Shown: piece by piece, positions 9,625 through 17,559 of the stretch | Numbering within the stretch: the first letter of the stretch is position 1 | Layout: each line of letters begins with the position of its first letter | DNA from: an uncultured Eubacteriales bacterium | GTDB lineage: Bacteria > Bacillota > Clostridia > Christensenellales > Aristaeellaceae | Direction: 5' to 3' | Length of the DNA stretch: 64,000 bases | NCBI GenBank assembly: GCA_902765395.1 | Contig: CACWZP010000009.1 | Coordinates: forward strand, 26,712-90,711 | Notes under the pieces: model-generated | Database searches by the model: none | What the model was told of the DNA's origin: nothing | What the model saw: the letters and a program-made list of their open reading frames with translations, nothing else | Program-made: the position numbers and the translations under genes

Positions 9625-9657
9625 TTTAAGGTTTATTCAAGGTTTCCCCAGTAAAAT
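9625..9657 (+). promoter_or_regulatory. OmpR-type direct repeat next to a -10 element, export operon promoter
   Basis: Two 11-bp direct repeats, TTTAAGGTTTA (9625-9635) and TTCAAGGTTTC (9636-9646), sit 5 nt upstream of TAAAAT (9652-9657). There is no good -35 box. Eleven-bp-phased TTxAAGGTT repeats replacing a -35 are typical of promoters activated by OmpR/PhoB-family response regulators. No such regulator is encoded in this window. Confidence 0.55.
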
Positions 9658-9712
9658 GATAGCCATCAAGCGAGGGCCATTCGCCCCCGAGGACAGGAAG
9701 GCGGTTGAAGCA

Positions 9713-10741
9713 ATGACAGGCAAGGCAAAATCCCGGCGGCGGGTGCTGCGGCGGATCATCATCACCCTCATCGTGCTGGCGCTGCTGGCCGGCGCGGGCT
9801 GGTTCGCCTACAGCTCGCTGAAGGCGGAATACACCGTGACCTACGACACCTACACCGCCACCCGGGGCAGCATCTCCAACGCCCTGTCCTTCTCCGGCAA
9901 CCTGGGCCTGGTGGACAGCGCGACCTACGCCGCGTCCTCCTCGGGCACGGTGAAGACCGTCTATGTGAAGGCGGGGGACGACGTTTCCGAAGGCGACAGG
10001 CTGCTGCGGCTGAACAACGGCGAGACCATCACCGCCGATTTCGCGGGCCGGGTGAACAAGCTGAACGTCGAGGAGGGCGACGAGGTGGCCCAGGGCCAGG
10101 AGCTGGTGCAGGTCGCCGATTTCAGCCACCTGCAGATCAGCTTCCGGGTGGACGAGTACGACATCAGCGACGTGCACGTGGGCGACGGGTGCACCGTGAC
10201 CGTCACGGCGCTGGAAAAGTCCTTCGACACCGCCATCGACGCCATCGACCACATCTCCTCCTCCGGCGGCAACGTGGCCTATTACACCGCCACGGCCCAT
10301 GTGGACGTGGACGACGCGAACGTTCTGCCCGGCATGCAGGTGACCGTGAGCATCACCCAGCAAGAGACCACGGACGCCGTGATCCTGAAGGTGGACGCCG
10401 TCAGCTTCGACATGACCAACCAGGCCTTCGTCTGGATGAAGAACGAGGCCGGGGAGCTGGAGCAGGTCTACATCACCACGGGTGTCTCCAACGGCAATTA
10501 CATCGAGGTGGTGGACGGCCTCAACGAGGGCGACGAGGTGTATGCCGAGGCCGAGACCCAGGCCGTCAGCGGCGCGGCCAGCCTGTTCTCCAGCCTCTTC
10601 GGCGGCCAGCAGTTCAACCAGCCCCAGGGCGGCCCCGGCGGCATGCAGGGCGGCGGCAACTTCGAGCGCGGCAGCCGGGACGGCAATTCCGGCGAGCGGC
10701 CCAACTGGTCCGGCGGCGAACGCCCCGGCGGAGGGAACTGA
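9713..10741 (+). CDS. MacA/YknX-type membrane fusion (adaptor) protein
   Basis: 342 residues. The N-terminus is an Arg-rich segment and one membrane anchor (about residues 12-32). It is followed by a lipoyl/biotinyl-like hairpin split into two halves ('SSSGTVKTVYVKAGDDVSEG' and 'GRVNKLNVEEGDEVAQGQ'), a beta-barrel region 'QISFRVDEYDISDVHVGD' and a membrane-proximal domain. The tail is Gly/Asn/Pro-rich and probably disordered. ATG 9713 is chosen because an upstream in-frame ATG (9656) overlaps the probable -10 box and lacks a ribosome site. It is the first gene of the operon; the ATPase gene starts 2 nt after its stop. By analogy with YknXYZ/MacAB it links the permease to exported substrate at the cell surface. 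Confidence 0.85.
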   Translation: MTGKAKSRRRVLRRIIITLIVLALLAGAGWFAYSSLKAEYTVTYDTYTATRGSISNALSFSGNLGLVDSATYAASSSGTVKTVYVKAGDDVSEGDRLLRLNNGETITADFAGRVNKLNVEEGDEVAQGQELVQVADFSHLQISFRVDEYDISDVHVGDGCTVTVTALEKSFDTAIDAIDHISSSGGNVAYYTATAHVDVDDANVLPGMQVTVSITQQETTDAVILKVDAVSFDMTNQAFVWMKNEAGELEQVYITTGVSNGNYIEVVDGLNEGDEVYAEAETQAVSGAASLFSSLFGGQQFNQPQGGPGGMQGGGNFERGSRDGNSGERPNWSGGERPGGGN

Positions 10742-10742
10742 C

Positions 10743-11450
10743 ATGGACAGGACGGTTGACAGCGGCACGTTCTTCCGGATGGAGAAGATCAACAAGTTCT
10801 ACCAGATGGGCGAGGAGCAGGCCCACATCCTCAAGGACATCGACCTGGAGATCCGGCGCGGCGAGTACCTCTCCGTGCTGGGCCCCTCCGGCAGCGGCAA
10901 GAGCACGCTGATGAACATCATCGGCTGCCTGGACGTGGCGACGTCCGGGCGGTACACCCTCCACGGGCGCTCGGTGGACGAGCTGACCGAGGGGGAGCTG
11001 GCCCGGCTGCGCAGCGCGGAGATCGGTTTCGTGTTCCAGAATTCCCAGCTGCTGCCGAGGCTGACGGCGCAAAAGAACGTGGAGCTGCCGCTGATCTACG
11101 CGGGCGTCGGCCCGAAGGAGCGCAGGCGGCGCGCCCAGGAGCTGCTGGAGCGGGTGGGGCTTTCCGACCGCATGGACCACCTTCCCAGCCAGCTCTCCGG
11201 CGGCCAGCAGCAGCGCGTGGCCATCGCACGGGCCCTGGCCGGGAACCCCACGCTGCTGCTGGCGGACGAGCCCACCGGCGCGCTGGACCAGAAGACCGGC
11301 CGCCAGGTGATGGCCCTGTTCCGGGAATTGAACGACGAGGGCCGCACCATCATCATGATCACCCACGACATGAACATCGCCAAGAACGCCCGCCGGGTGG
11401 TGCACATCATCGACGGGGAACTCACGGAGGGAGGAATGGCAGATGCGTGA
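10743..11450 (+). CDS. MacB/LolD-family ABC transporter ATP-binding protein
   Basis: 235 residues, the usual length for the family. Visible motifs are Walker A 'GPSGSGKST', Q-loop '[18 protein letters not shown]', signature '[15 protein letters not shown]', Walker B 'LLLADEP', D-loop 'GALD' and the switch His in 'MITHD'. The start ATG follows GGCGGAGGG. It drives the permease encoded just downstream; substrates of related systems are peptides, antimicrobials or lipoproteins, and nothing here identifies the cargo. Confidence 0.93.
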   Translation: MDRTVDSGTFFRMEKINKFYQMGEEQAHILKDIDLEIRRGEYLSVLGPSGSGKSTLMNIIGCLDVATSGRYTLHGRSVDELTEGELARLRSAEIGFVFQNSQLLPRLTAQKNVELPLIYAGVGPKERRRRAQELLERVGLSDRMDHLPSQLSGGQQQRVAIARALAGNPTLLLADEPTGALDQKTGRQVMALFRELNDEGRTIIMITHDMNIAKNARRVVHIIDGELTEGGMADA

Positions 11451-11506
11451 ACCCATTCACAGGCCCTATCCCGTGCCGCCCGTGACCCTCCGGGGAGGTG
11501 GCGCAG

Positions 11507-12718
11507 GTGCTTAGTTCCATTCGCGGCGCCTTCGTGATGCTGGGTGAGTGCGTGAAGATGAGCCTTTCCAACATCCTGGGCAACCGGGCGCGCTCGTTTC
11601 TGACGGTGCTGGGCATCCTCATCGGCGTGGCGGCGGTGATCGCGCTGATCACCACGGTGAATGGCTTTTCCGGCTCGCTGTCCAGCTCCTTTTCCAGCAT
11701 GGGCGCGGGCACGCTGACGGTTTCGGTATCAGGAAGCGACCTGAAATCCGGCCTGACCACCCAGGATCTGGCGGGGCTCACCGAGCTGGACGCCGTGGAG
11801 GGCGTCACGCCCAGCGTGGCCCTCAGCGCCCGGGTGTCCCGGGGCGGCAGCTACAAGACGAACGTGTCCGTTTCCGGCAGGAACAGCTATTATTTCCACC
11901 GAAACGGAGATATCGTCACCCGGGGCCGGGCGCTGAACATCGCCGACGAGGACTACATGACCTTCGCCTGCCTCATCAGCCCGGACATGGTGGAGGAATT
12001 CTTCTACGGCGTGGACCCCATCGGCGAGAGCCTGTACATCTCGGGCATCCCGTTTACGGTGGTGGGCCTGACCAGCGAGGACGGCGACACCAGCGTCGCC
12101 GGCATGATGAGCGGCAGCCCGGACATACTGATCCCCTACACCACGGCCATGAAGCTGAACAGCGTCAACGTGGTCACCTCCTTCACGGTCTACCTGGCCG
12201 ACGGCTGGAATTCCGAAGCGGGCACGGAGGCCCTGGAGGCCGCGCTGGACGCCCTGTTCAGCTATGAGGAGGACTGCTATGAGATCATGGACATGTCCTC
12301 CATCGAGGACACCATGGAGAGCATGCTGAACATGGTCAGCGCGCTGCTGGCGGGCATCGCCTCCATCGCCCTGGTGGTGGGCGGCATCGGCATCATGAAC
12401 ATGATGCTCACCACCGTCACCGAGCGCACCACGGAGATCGGCCTGAAGAAGGCGCTGGGGGCCATGCCCTGGCAGATCCAGGCCCAGTTCCTGATCGAGT
12501 CCTTCCTGCTGAGCATCATCGGCGGCGGGGCGGGCATCGTGCTGGGGCTGCTGCTGTCTCTGATCCTTTCAAAGGTGATGGGCACGGGCTTCGTGATCTC
12601 CACCTTCGCCATACTCCTGGGCGCGGGCTTCTCCGCCGCCGTGGGCATCGTCTTCGGCTGGGCCCCGGCGAGGAAGGCCAGCAAGCTCAATCCGATCGAC
12701 GCATTAAGGTCCGTATAG
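11507..12718 (+). CDS. MacB/YknZ-type ABC transporter permease
   Basis: About 403 residues with the MacB/FtsX layout: an N-terminal helix in '[21 protein letters not shown]', a large extracytoplasmic MacB_PCD-like domain, then three helices with the FtsX motif around '[17 protein letters not shown]', '[10 protein letters not shown]' and '[12 protein letters not shown]'. The C-terminus '[15 protein letters not shown]' is typical of the family. GTG 11507 is preferred over GTG 11498 because GGGGAGG (11492-11498) lies 8 nt before 11507 but overlaps the other. It functions with the ATPase upstream and the adaptor proteins on both sides. Confidence 0.92.
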   Translation: MLSSIRGAFVMLGECVKMSLSNILGNRARSFLTVLGILIGVAAVIALITTVNGFSGSLSSSFSSMGAGTLTVSVSGSDLKSGLTTQDLAGLTELDAVEGVTPSVALSARVSRGGSYKTNVSVSGRNSYYFHRNGDIVTRGRALNIADEDYMTFACLISPDMVEEFFYGVDPIGESLYISGIPFTVVGLTSEDGDTSVAGMMSGSPDILIPYTTAMKLNSVNVVTSFTVYLADGWNSEAGTEALEAALDALFSYEEDCYEIMDMSSIEDTMESMLNMVSALLAGIASIALVVGGIGIMNMMLTTVTERTTEIGLKKALGAMPWQIQAQFLIESFLLSIIGGGAGIVLGLLLSLILSKVMGTGFVISTFAILLGAGFSAAVGIVFGWAPARKASKLNPIDALRSV

Positions 12719-12737
12719 ACATAAAGGAGGTCATCCC

Positions 12738-13865
12738 ATGAAAACCCGCGAGCTCACCCTGATCCCCGCCATGCTGCTGGCAATCGTCCTCTCCCCCGCC
12801 GCCCTGGCCGACGGCATCACCTTCACCGGCACGGTGGCCGCCAGCCAGACCCACGAGGTCTACGCGCCCATCGGCGGTACCGTCGAGGCCGTGGCGGCCG
12901 AGGCCGGTCAGACGGTCAAGGCGGGAGACGCCCTGGTGCAGCTGTCCACCACGAAGGTCTACGCCGAGGAGGACGGCACCGTCACCGGCGTGTTCGGCGA
13001 ACCCGGCGACAGCGCCGAGACCGTTTCCCAGAAGTACGGCGCGGTTATGTACCTGGAGGGCGAGAGCGTCTACTCCGTGGCCGCGTCCACCGACAACGCC
13101 TACAATTCCACCGCCACGAAGTTCGTCCACGTGGGCGAGCCGGTGTATATCGAGTGCTATTCCGACGGCAGCCACACCGGCTCCGGCGTCATCACCGCCA
13201 TCGAGGGTACCGACTACACCGTTCGGGTCACCTCCGGCGAGTTCCTGATCGGCGAGACCGTGAACATCTACCGGGGCGAGAGCGCCGTCTCCACCAGCCG
13301 CATCGGCCGGGGCACGCTGAACCGCACCAGCCCCACCGCCGTGACCGGCAGCGGCAGCATCGCCTCCGTCGCCGTGGAAAACGGCGACAGCGTGAAGAAG
13401 GGCGATCTGCTGTTTGAGACCCTGGACGGCAGCTTCGACGGCCTTTACATGTCCGGCAGCGCCATCGCCGCGGGCGTCGGCGGCACCGTCAGCCAGCTGA
13501 ACGCCCAGCAGGGCAGCCCCGTGCAGAAGGGCGACGTGGTGGCCGTGATATACCCCGAAAGCGCCATGCGCATCGAGGCCCAGGTGGCCGAGGGCAACCT
13601 TTCCTCCATCGCGGTGGGCGACCCCGTGAGCATCGAGCTGGTGTGGAACCAGGACGAGGAAGTGACCTACGAGGGCACGATCAGCATGATCTCCGCCATC
13701 GCCGACGAGGCCCAGGGCGGCAGCGAGGGCGACAGCGGCGTGACCTACACCGTGTATGTCGACTTCACGCCCGATGAAAACACCCGCTACGGCATGAGTG
13801 CCGTGGTGACCACGCTGGACGCAGCGGAAGCCGAAGAGGTGAGCGAGGATGCGCAGGCGGATTGA
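12738..13865 (+). CDS. Secreted HlyD-like adaptor protein (second adaptor of the operon)
   Basis: 375 residues with a cleavable signal peptide (to about residue 25, 'SPAALADG', no lipobox Cys) and a strong AAAGGAGG ribosome site. It has two sets of lipoyl-like half motifs: 'APIGGTVEAVAAEAGQTVKAG', and later 'GSGSIASVAVENGDSVKKG' and 'GVGGTVSQLNAQQGSPVQKG'. An insert domain lies between them, and the end is a HlyD-type beta-barrel with 'RYGMSAVV'. Unlike the first adaptor it lacks a membrane anchor, so it would be released to or held at the outside face. Its last codons overlap the next gene by 17 nt. It is clearly similar in plan to the third adaptor-like protein at the end of the operon. Confidence 0.8.
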   Translation: MKTRELTLIPAMLLAIVLSPAALADGITFTGTVAASQTHEVYAPIGGTVEAVAAEAGQTVKAGDALVQLSTTKVYAEEDGTVTGVFGEPGDSAETVSQKYGAVMYLEGESVYSVAASTDNAYNSTATKFVHVGEPVYIECYSDGSHTGSGVITAIEGTDYTVRVTSGEFLIGETVNIYRGESAVSTSRIGRGTLNRTSPTAVTGSGSIASVAVENGDSVKKGDLLFETLDGSFDGLYMSGSAIAAGVGGTVSQLNAQQGSPVQKGDVVAVIYPESAMRIEAQVAEGNLSSIAVGDPVSIELVWNQDEEVTYEGTISMISAIADEAQGGSEGDSGVTYTVYVDFTPDENTRYGMSAVVTTLDAAEAEEVSEDAQAD

Positions 13866-15288
13866 GAGGGTCTTGGCGCTGCTGCTGGCCCTGGCGATGC
13901 TGGGCTTCGCGGCGCTGGCCGAGGGTGATCCCACGCCGGATGAACCCGTGCCGGAGGAATCCGTGACAGACGGGCCCGCGTCGGGCGAGAATACGTCCGG
14001 TGAGAACACGTCTGGCGAAAATACATCCGGTGAGAACACGTCTGGCGAGAATACGTCCGGGGAAAATACATCCGGTGAGAACACATCGGGCGAGAATACG
14101 TCCAGGGAGAACACGTCGGGTGAGAACACATCCGGGGAGAACACATCCGGGGAGAACACGTCCGGCGAAGATACGTCCGGCGAACCCGCTGTCGAAGCGA
14201 CGGTCACGCCGGAGCCTACCGTCACGCCGGAGCCTACGGCCACGCCTGAAGTGACGGCCACGCCGGAGACCACGGCCACGCCTGAAGTGACGGCCACGCC
14301 TGAAGCGACGGTCACGCCGGAGCCTACGGCCACGCCTGAAGTGACGGCCACGCCGGAGACCACGGCCACGCCGGAGGCCACATCCGCGCCCGCGGCGGCC
14401 ATTACATTCCACGTGACCGATCCTGAAGGCCTGTCCATTTCCGGCAATGCCTGTGCCGTGGACGCGATGCAGGCGCGCAGCCTGACCCTGGTCTGGGACT
14501 GCGGCGCCGCCTGCGACGGCTACGCCCTGTCGCTGGTCGGCCCGGACGGCGCGGAGCTGCTGGGCGGACGGCAGTCGGAGGCGTCCGTCACGCTGCCCAT
14601 GGAGGGGCGAGCGGCGGGCCGCTACGCGCTGACGGTCTCTGCGCTTTCGGGCGAGGTGACCGTGGCGTCGGCGACGCTGTATATCGATGTCGCACAGGAT
14701 GAGCGCCAGGAGGGCCAGCGCCCCATGGGCGGCGGCCACGGCGGCGGGAAGTCCGGCGGCAGCGGCGGCAGGAGCCAGGGCGGTGGCGCGGCGCAGCAGG
14801 AGCAGGGCTTTCACATCACTCCGGGCACCGCGCTGACCAGCAGCCATGTTTCCGGCACAATGGACATGAGCCTTTACGGCACCGTGGGGCTGACCGCGCC
14901 GGATGAGCCCATGACCCGGCTGGCGCTGGGCGGCGAGGCGCTGGACATCGGCCTGGAGAGCGGCGCGGAATTCACCGCTTCCATCCAGGACGGCACGCTT
15001 ACGCTGACCGCCGGAGGCGGCGAAATGTGGTGCCTGAACGGCCTGGCGCTGAAGCGGCTCGCCACCAGCGGCGTCGAAAGGATCCTGTTGAACATCGGCG
15101 ACTGGTCGGGCGAGCTGGCCGCGGGCCAGTCCCTCACGGGCGAGGTGTACGCCCGCCTGCGGGCCGAGGGCGTCGTCTCCTCAAACTGCGATTACCATGT
15201 CTGCGCCGGGGGCGTCCGCGTGACGATCGGCGGGGAGACATACGCCCTTGACGAAGAAAACGCGCTGATCCCGATGGAGGGTGATTGA
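13849..15288 (+). CDS. Secreted low-complexity protein with SGENT and TPEx repeats, unknown function
   Basis: 479 residues. A signal peptide ends near 'AALAEG', followed by 13 pentapeptides of the SGENT type, then Thr-Pro-Glu repeats. A beta-rich domain follows (about residues 184-285, fibronectin-like by eye), a Gly/Ser-rich linker ('GGGHGGGKSGGSGG'-like), and a C-terminal domain of about 165 residues of mixed beta character that contains three Cys ('MWCLNG', 'SNCDYHVCAGG'). I do not recognise the C-terminal domain. The gene overlaps the preceding adaptor gene and its stop abuts the next one. That places it as an integral member of the export operon, either an exported client or a surface component. 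Repeats rich in Ser, Thr and Asn could be glycosylated (inference). Confidence 0.8.
   Translation: MRRRIERVLALLLALAMLGFAALAEGDPTPDEPVPEESVTDGPASGENTSGENTSGENTSGENTSGENTSGENTSGENTSGENTSRENTSGENTSGENTSGENTSGEDTSGEPAVEATVTPEPTVTPEPTATPEVTATPETTATPEVTATPEATVTPEPTATPEVTATPETTATPEATSAPAAAITFHVTDPEGLSISGNACAVDAMQARSLTLVWDCGAACDGYALSLVGPDGAELLGGRQSEASVTLPMEGRAAGRYALTVSALSGEVTVASATLYIDVAQDERQEGQRPMGGGHGGGKSGGSGGRSQGGGAAQQEQGFHITPGTALTSSHVSGTMDMSLYGTVGLTAPDEPMTRLALGGEALDIGLESGAEFTASIQDGTLTLTAGGGEMWCLNGLALKRLATSGVERILLNIGDWSGELAAGQSLTGEVYARLRAEGVVSSNCDYHVCAGGVRVTIGGETYALDEENALIPMEGD
13981..14175 (+). repeat. Thirteen 15-bp repeats encoding SGENT
   Basis: Thirteen consecutive 15-bp units code for SGENT, with one SRENT (unit 9) and one SGEDT (unit 13). 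The DNA varies at synonymous positions (tcg/tcc/tct, ggc/ggt/ggg, aat/aac), so the peptide is held more constant than the DNA. Confidence 0.95.
14203..14382 (+). repeat. Thr-Pro-Glu coding repeats
   Basis: Twelve-bp units of the form (G/A)(C/T)xACGCC(G/T)GA encode TPEP/TPEV/TPET blocks with larger duplications ('PEVTATPETTATP' occurs twice). A similar but shorter TP-rich linker is present in the first surface protein near nt 6500. Confidence 0.85.
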
Positions 15289-15289
15289 C

Positions 15290-16273
15290 TTGCTGAAACG
15301 CTGGATATGCCTGCTGCTGGCGCTGATGGGCCTTGCGACCCCGGCGCTGGCGGAGGTTTACGCCGGGGTGACCGCGGCGCTGGAGACCGTGCCCATTTGC
15401 GCGGAGGCGGCCGGGACCGTGGCGGCGGTGGAGGCCGAGGTCGGCCAGCGGGTGGAGTCGGGCCAGGCGCTGGCGGCGCTGAAATCGGAAAAGGTGTTCG
15501 CCGGCCAGGACGGCACGGTCTCCCTCGTCGAAGCCAATGCGGGGGAGGACGTGGACGGCACGGTGCTTGAGATCGCGCCCGTGGAGCGCTACACGATCCA
15601 CTGCACCGTGGACAAGGCGTATCAGAGCGCGGCCTCGACCCTCTTGCACAGCGGCGAGACGGTCTACATCAAGTGCACCGCGGACGGCACCCACCGCGCC
15701 GTGGGGGTGGTCACGCAGATCGACGGCAGCGAATACCGGGTGCTGACCCTGGGCGGCGAGCTGTACGTGGGCGAGGCGGTCTACCTGTATCGGGACGGGG
15801 ATTTCACCGCGTCCCTGCGCGTGGGCGCCGGCACTGTGGTGGCCAGCGACACCCAGGTCTATGAAGCCAGCGGCGCGCTGTCGCGGCTGTGCGTGGCGGC
15901 GGGGGATGTCGTGGAGCGCGGCCAGCTGCTCTATGAGCTGGGCGGCGGGTCGGTGGAAGCGGCCTGCGCGGGCATCCTCGCCGATATATCCTGCCAGCCG
16001 GGTGAATCGGTCGCGAAGGGCCAGGTCGTCGCCGGGATCGTGCCGGAGGACGCCGTGGGCGTGGAGATCGAAGTGGACGAAGCGCAGGTCAGCCGCATCG
16101 TCGTGGGCGACGCCGCGTCGCTCACCTTCGCCGGGCAGGAGGACGAATGCGCCCTCCCCGGCACCGTCGTGGAGATCCTCGATGCCGAAACGCTGGGCAC
16201 CTACATCGTGAGGATAAAGCCCGAAGCCGGCGCACAGCTCCCGCTGGGCATGAGCGTGGAGGCGCGGTTTTAA
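15290..16273 (+). CDS. Secreted HlyD-like adaptor protein (third adaptor of the operon)
   Basis: About 327 residues, with a signal peptide ending 'ATPALAEV' and no lipobox. It has the same plan as the second adaptor: a lipoyl-like half 'AEAAGTVAAVEAEVGQRVESG', an insert with 'DKAYQSAASTLLHSGETVYI', a second half 'GILADISCQPGESVAKGQ', and a terminal beta-barrel 'VEIEVDEAQVSRIVVGDAAS' ending 'LPLGMSVEARF'. TTG 15290 is preferred because GGAGGG (15276-15281) is about 8 nt upstream; the GTG at 15281 overlaps that site. It is the last gene of the run; no strong terminator follows it. Two secreted adaptors bracket the repeat protein, which suggests the three act together outside the membrane. Confidence 0.78.
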   Translation: MLKRWICLLLALMGLATPALAEVYAGVTAALETVPICAEAAGTVAAVEAEVGQRVESGQALAALKSEKVFAGQDGTVSLVEANAGEDVDGTVLEIAPVERYTIHCTVDKAYQSAASTLLHSGETVYIKCTADGTHRAVGVVTQIDGSEYRVLTLGGELYVGEAVYLYRDGDFTASLRVGAGTVVASDTQVYEASGALSRLCVAAGDVVERGQLLYELGGGSVEAACAGILADISCQPGESVAKGQVVAGIVPEDAVGVEIEVDEAQVSRIVVGDAASLTFAGQEDECALPGTVVEILDAETLGTYIVRIKPEAGAQLPLGMSVEARF

Positions 16274-16364
16274 TACTGACCTCAATCCAAATCGCAACCG
16301 TCTGCGGGCATCTTTTCCGCCCTGCCGTTGCCTCGCTGCGGTCAACGATGCACTGTAATGCGCG

Positions 16365-16398
16365 AAAAAGGCGGCCATCCCCGAAGGGATTGCCGCCT
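16365..16398 (-). terminator. Intrinsic terminator of the DUF445 gene
   Basis: Thirteen-nt arms (16369-16381 and 16386-16398) pair with one mismatch around a CGAA loop. Read on the minus strand the stem is followed by a T run (16365-16369 region) just past the DUF445 stop. Confidence 0.75.
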
Positions 16399-16412
16399 CA
16401 GTTCATTGGCGT

Positions 16413-17315
16413 TCACAGCAGCAGGTTCACGAAGCCCATGATGCAGCCCAGCAGCGCGCCGAGATAGACGATGGCCCGCAGCTCGTGCTTCATGATGTCG
16501 AAGGCCGTCCGTTCGATCTCCACCGCGTCCAGGGCGTTGATCTTGTCCACCACGATCTTTTCGATGTCGATCGCCTGCAGGAGCCTGCCCAGGTTGTCGC
16601 CCAGCAAGCTGGTGTACAGCTCCAGCACGCCGCCGGTGACCTGCTCCTCCCGGTCCTTGTATTTTTCGTACAGGTCGCACAGCCGCGCCTGCATCAGCTC
16701 GCCCCGATAGCGGTTGACCAGGGCCGCCGCGGCGTCCGGCGCCCGGTCGGCGATGAGCTCGTTCACCTTCTCCGCCAGCTTGTCGCGGATGGCCTCCTTG
16801 GTGTTGCCGTCGATCAGCATGGAGAACAGCTTGTTCTGGGTGATAAAGTCCATCCGGTTCCCGATGATGCTGTCGACGATCTCGTGCCCCAGCCTGGCCT
16901 CGACGATCTTCGCGCTCAGCGCCTCCGCCAGCTTCTTTCGCATGGATTCGCCGCTGGGGTTCACCCGGTCGCGGATGGCGGGCTGGCGAAGGATCTCGTA
17001 CACCGTGCGCTCGTCCTGTGAAAACGAGCGCAAAAACCCGGTGATCTTTTCCCGCAAGGTGTCCAGGGTCTTCTGGGAGAGCAGCGTCTGGCGCAGGGTC
17101 TCCTCGTTCAGCAGCTGCTGGCTGACCACCTCGCCGATGGACTGGGCGATGCGCCCCTGCTGGCTGGGGATCAGGCCCGGCGTCATGGGGATGTGGAACC
17201 GGCCGATGTACATGGCCTTTCGGGGCCGGAACAGCATCCGGATGGCCAGGTCGTTGGTGATGTATCCGATGATGCCGCCCACCAGGGGGGCGAGGATGAC
17301 CCGGGGTATAATCAT
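16413..17315 (-). CDS. DUF445 (YheB-like) membrane protein
   Basis: About 300 residues. The N-terminal helix 'LAPLVGGIIGYITNDLAIRMLF' and the following 'GLIPSQQGRIAQSIGEVV' are characteristic of DUF445. The middle is a long helical region with repeated 'DKL..KVNELI'-type segments, and the C-terminus is a second membrane helix ('VYLGALLGCIMGFVNLLL'). ATG 17315 is chosen because GGGAG lies about 10 nt upstream; the in-frame ATG at 17351 has no ribosome site. It is monocistronic on the minus strand, divergent from the histidine kinase. The cellular role of DUF445 proteins is not established; B. subtilis YheB is sporulation-associated by expression. Confidence 0.85.
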   Translation of the reverse strand: MIIPRVILAPLVGGIIGYITNDLAIRMLFRPRKAMYIGRFHIPMTPGLIPSQQGRIAQSIGEVVSQQLLNEETLRQTLLSQKTLDTLREKITGFLRSFSQDERTVYEILRQPAIRDRVNPSGESMRKKLAEALSAKIVEARLGHEIVDSIIGNRMDFITQNKLFSMLIDGNTKEAIRDKLAEKVNELIADRAPDAAAALVNRYRGELMQARLCDLYEKYKDREEQVTGGVLELYTSLLGDNLGRLLQAIDIEKIVVDKINALDAVEIERTAFDIMKHELRAIVYLGALLGCIMGFVNLLL

Positions 17316-17495
17316 GGCGTGAATACTCCCATCTCGCACGGCTTTTCGCATTTCGGGCTGGCCGCGGAAATGCCGCAGCCGCGTCTTACACCATTATACC
17401 CCCTCCGGGCAAGCGGCGCAATGCCGTTTGTGAAAAAGCCGCGGCCTGCCGAATCCCTTTGGCCGCGCCCGCCCGTTTTTGCCTGACCGGCCCGG

Positions 17496-17524
17496 TTGAA
17501 ACGAAATCCGGTCTGTGGTAAAAT
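17496..17524 (+). promoter_or_regulatory. Sigma-A promoter of the two-component operon
   Basis: TTGAAA (17496-17501), 17-nt spacer, TAAAAT (17519-17524). Start of transcription near 17531. This rules out an alternative GTG start at 17515 for the kinase. Confidence 0.8.
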
Positions 17525-17559
17525 ACGAGGCGAAAGACCGGACGGAGGGGGGCGGCGGC

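Noticed and set aside
9491-9712. Upstream in-frame starts of the first adaptor, including ATG 9656.
   Set aside because: ATG 9656 overlaps the probable -10 element and has no ribosome site.
11443-11514. A 23-codon ORF overlapping the ATPase stop and the permease start.
   Set aside because: Composition is unremarkable and there is no proof of translation; it could at most be a coupling peptide.
17515-17559. GTG 17515 as start of the histidine kinase.
   Set aside because: It lies between the -35 and -10 boxes of a good promoter; ATG 17560 has a strong ribosome site.
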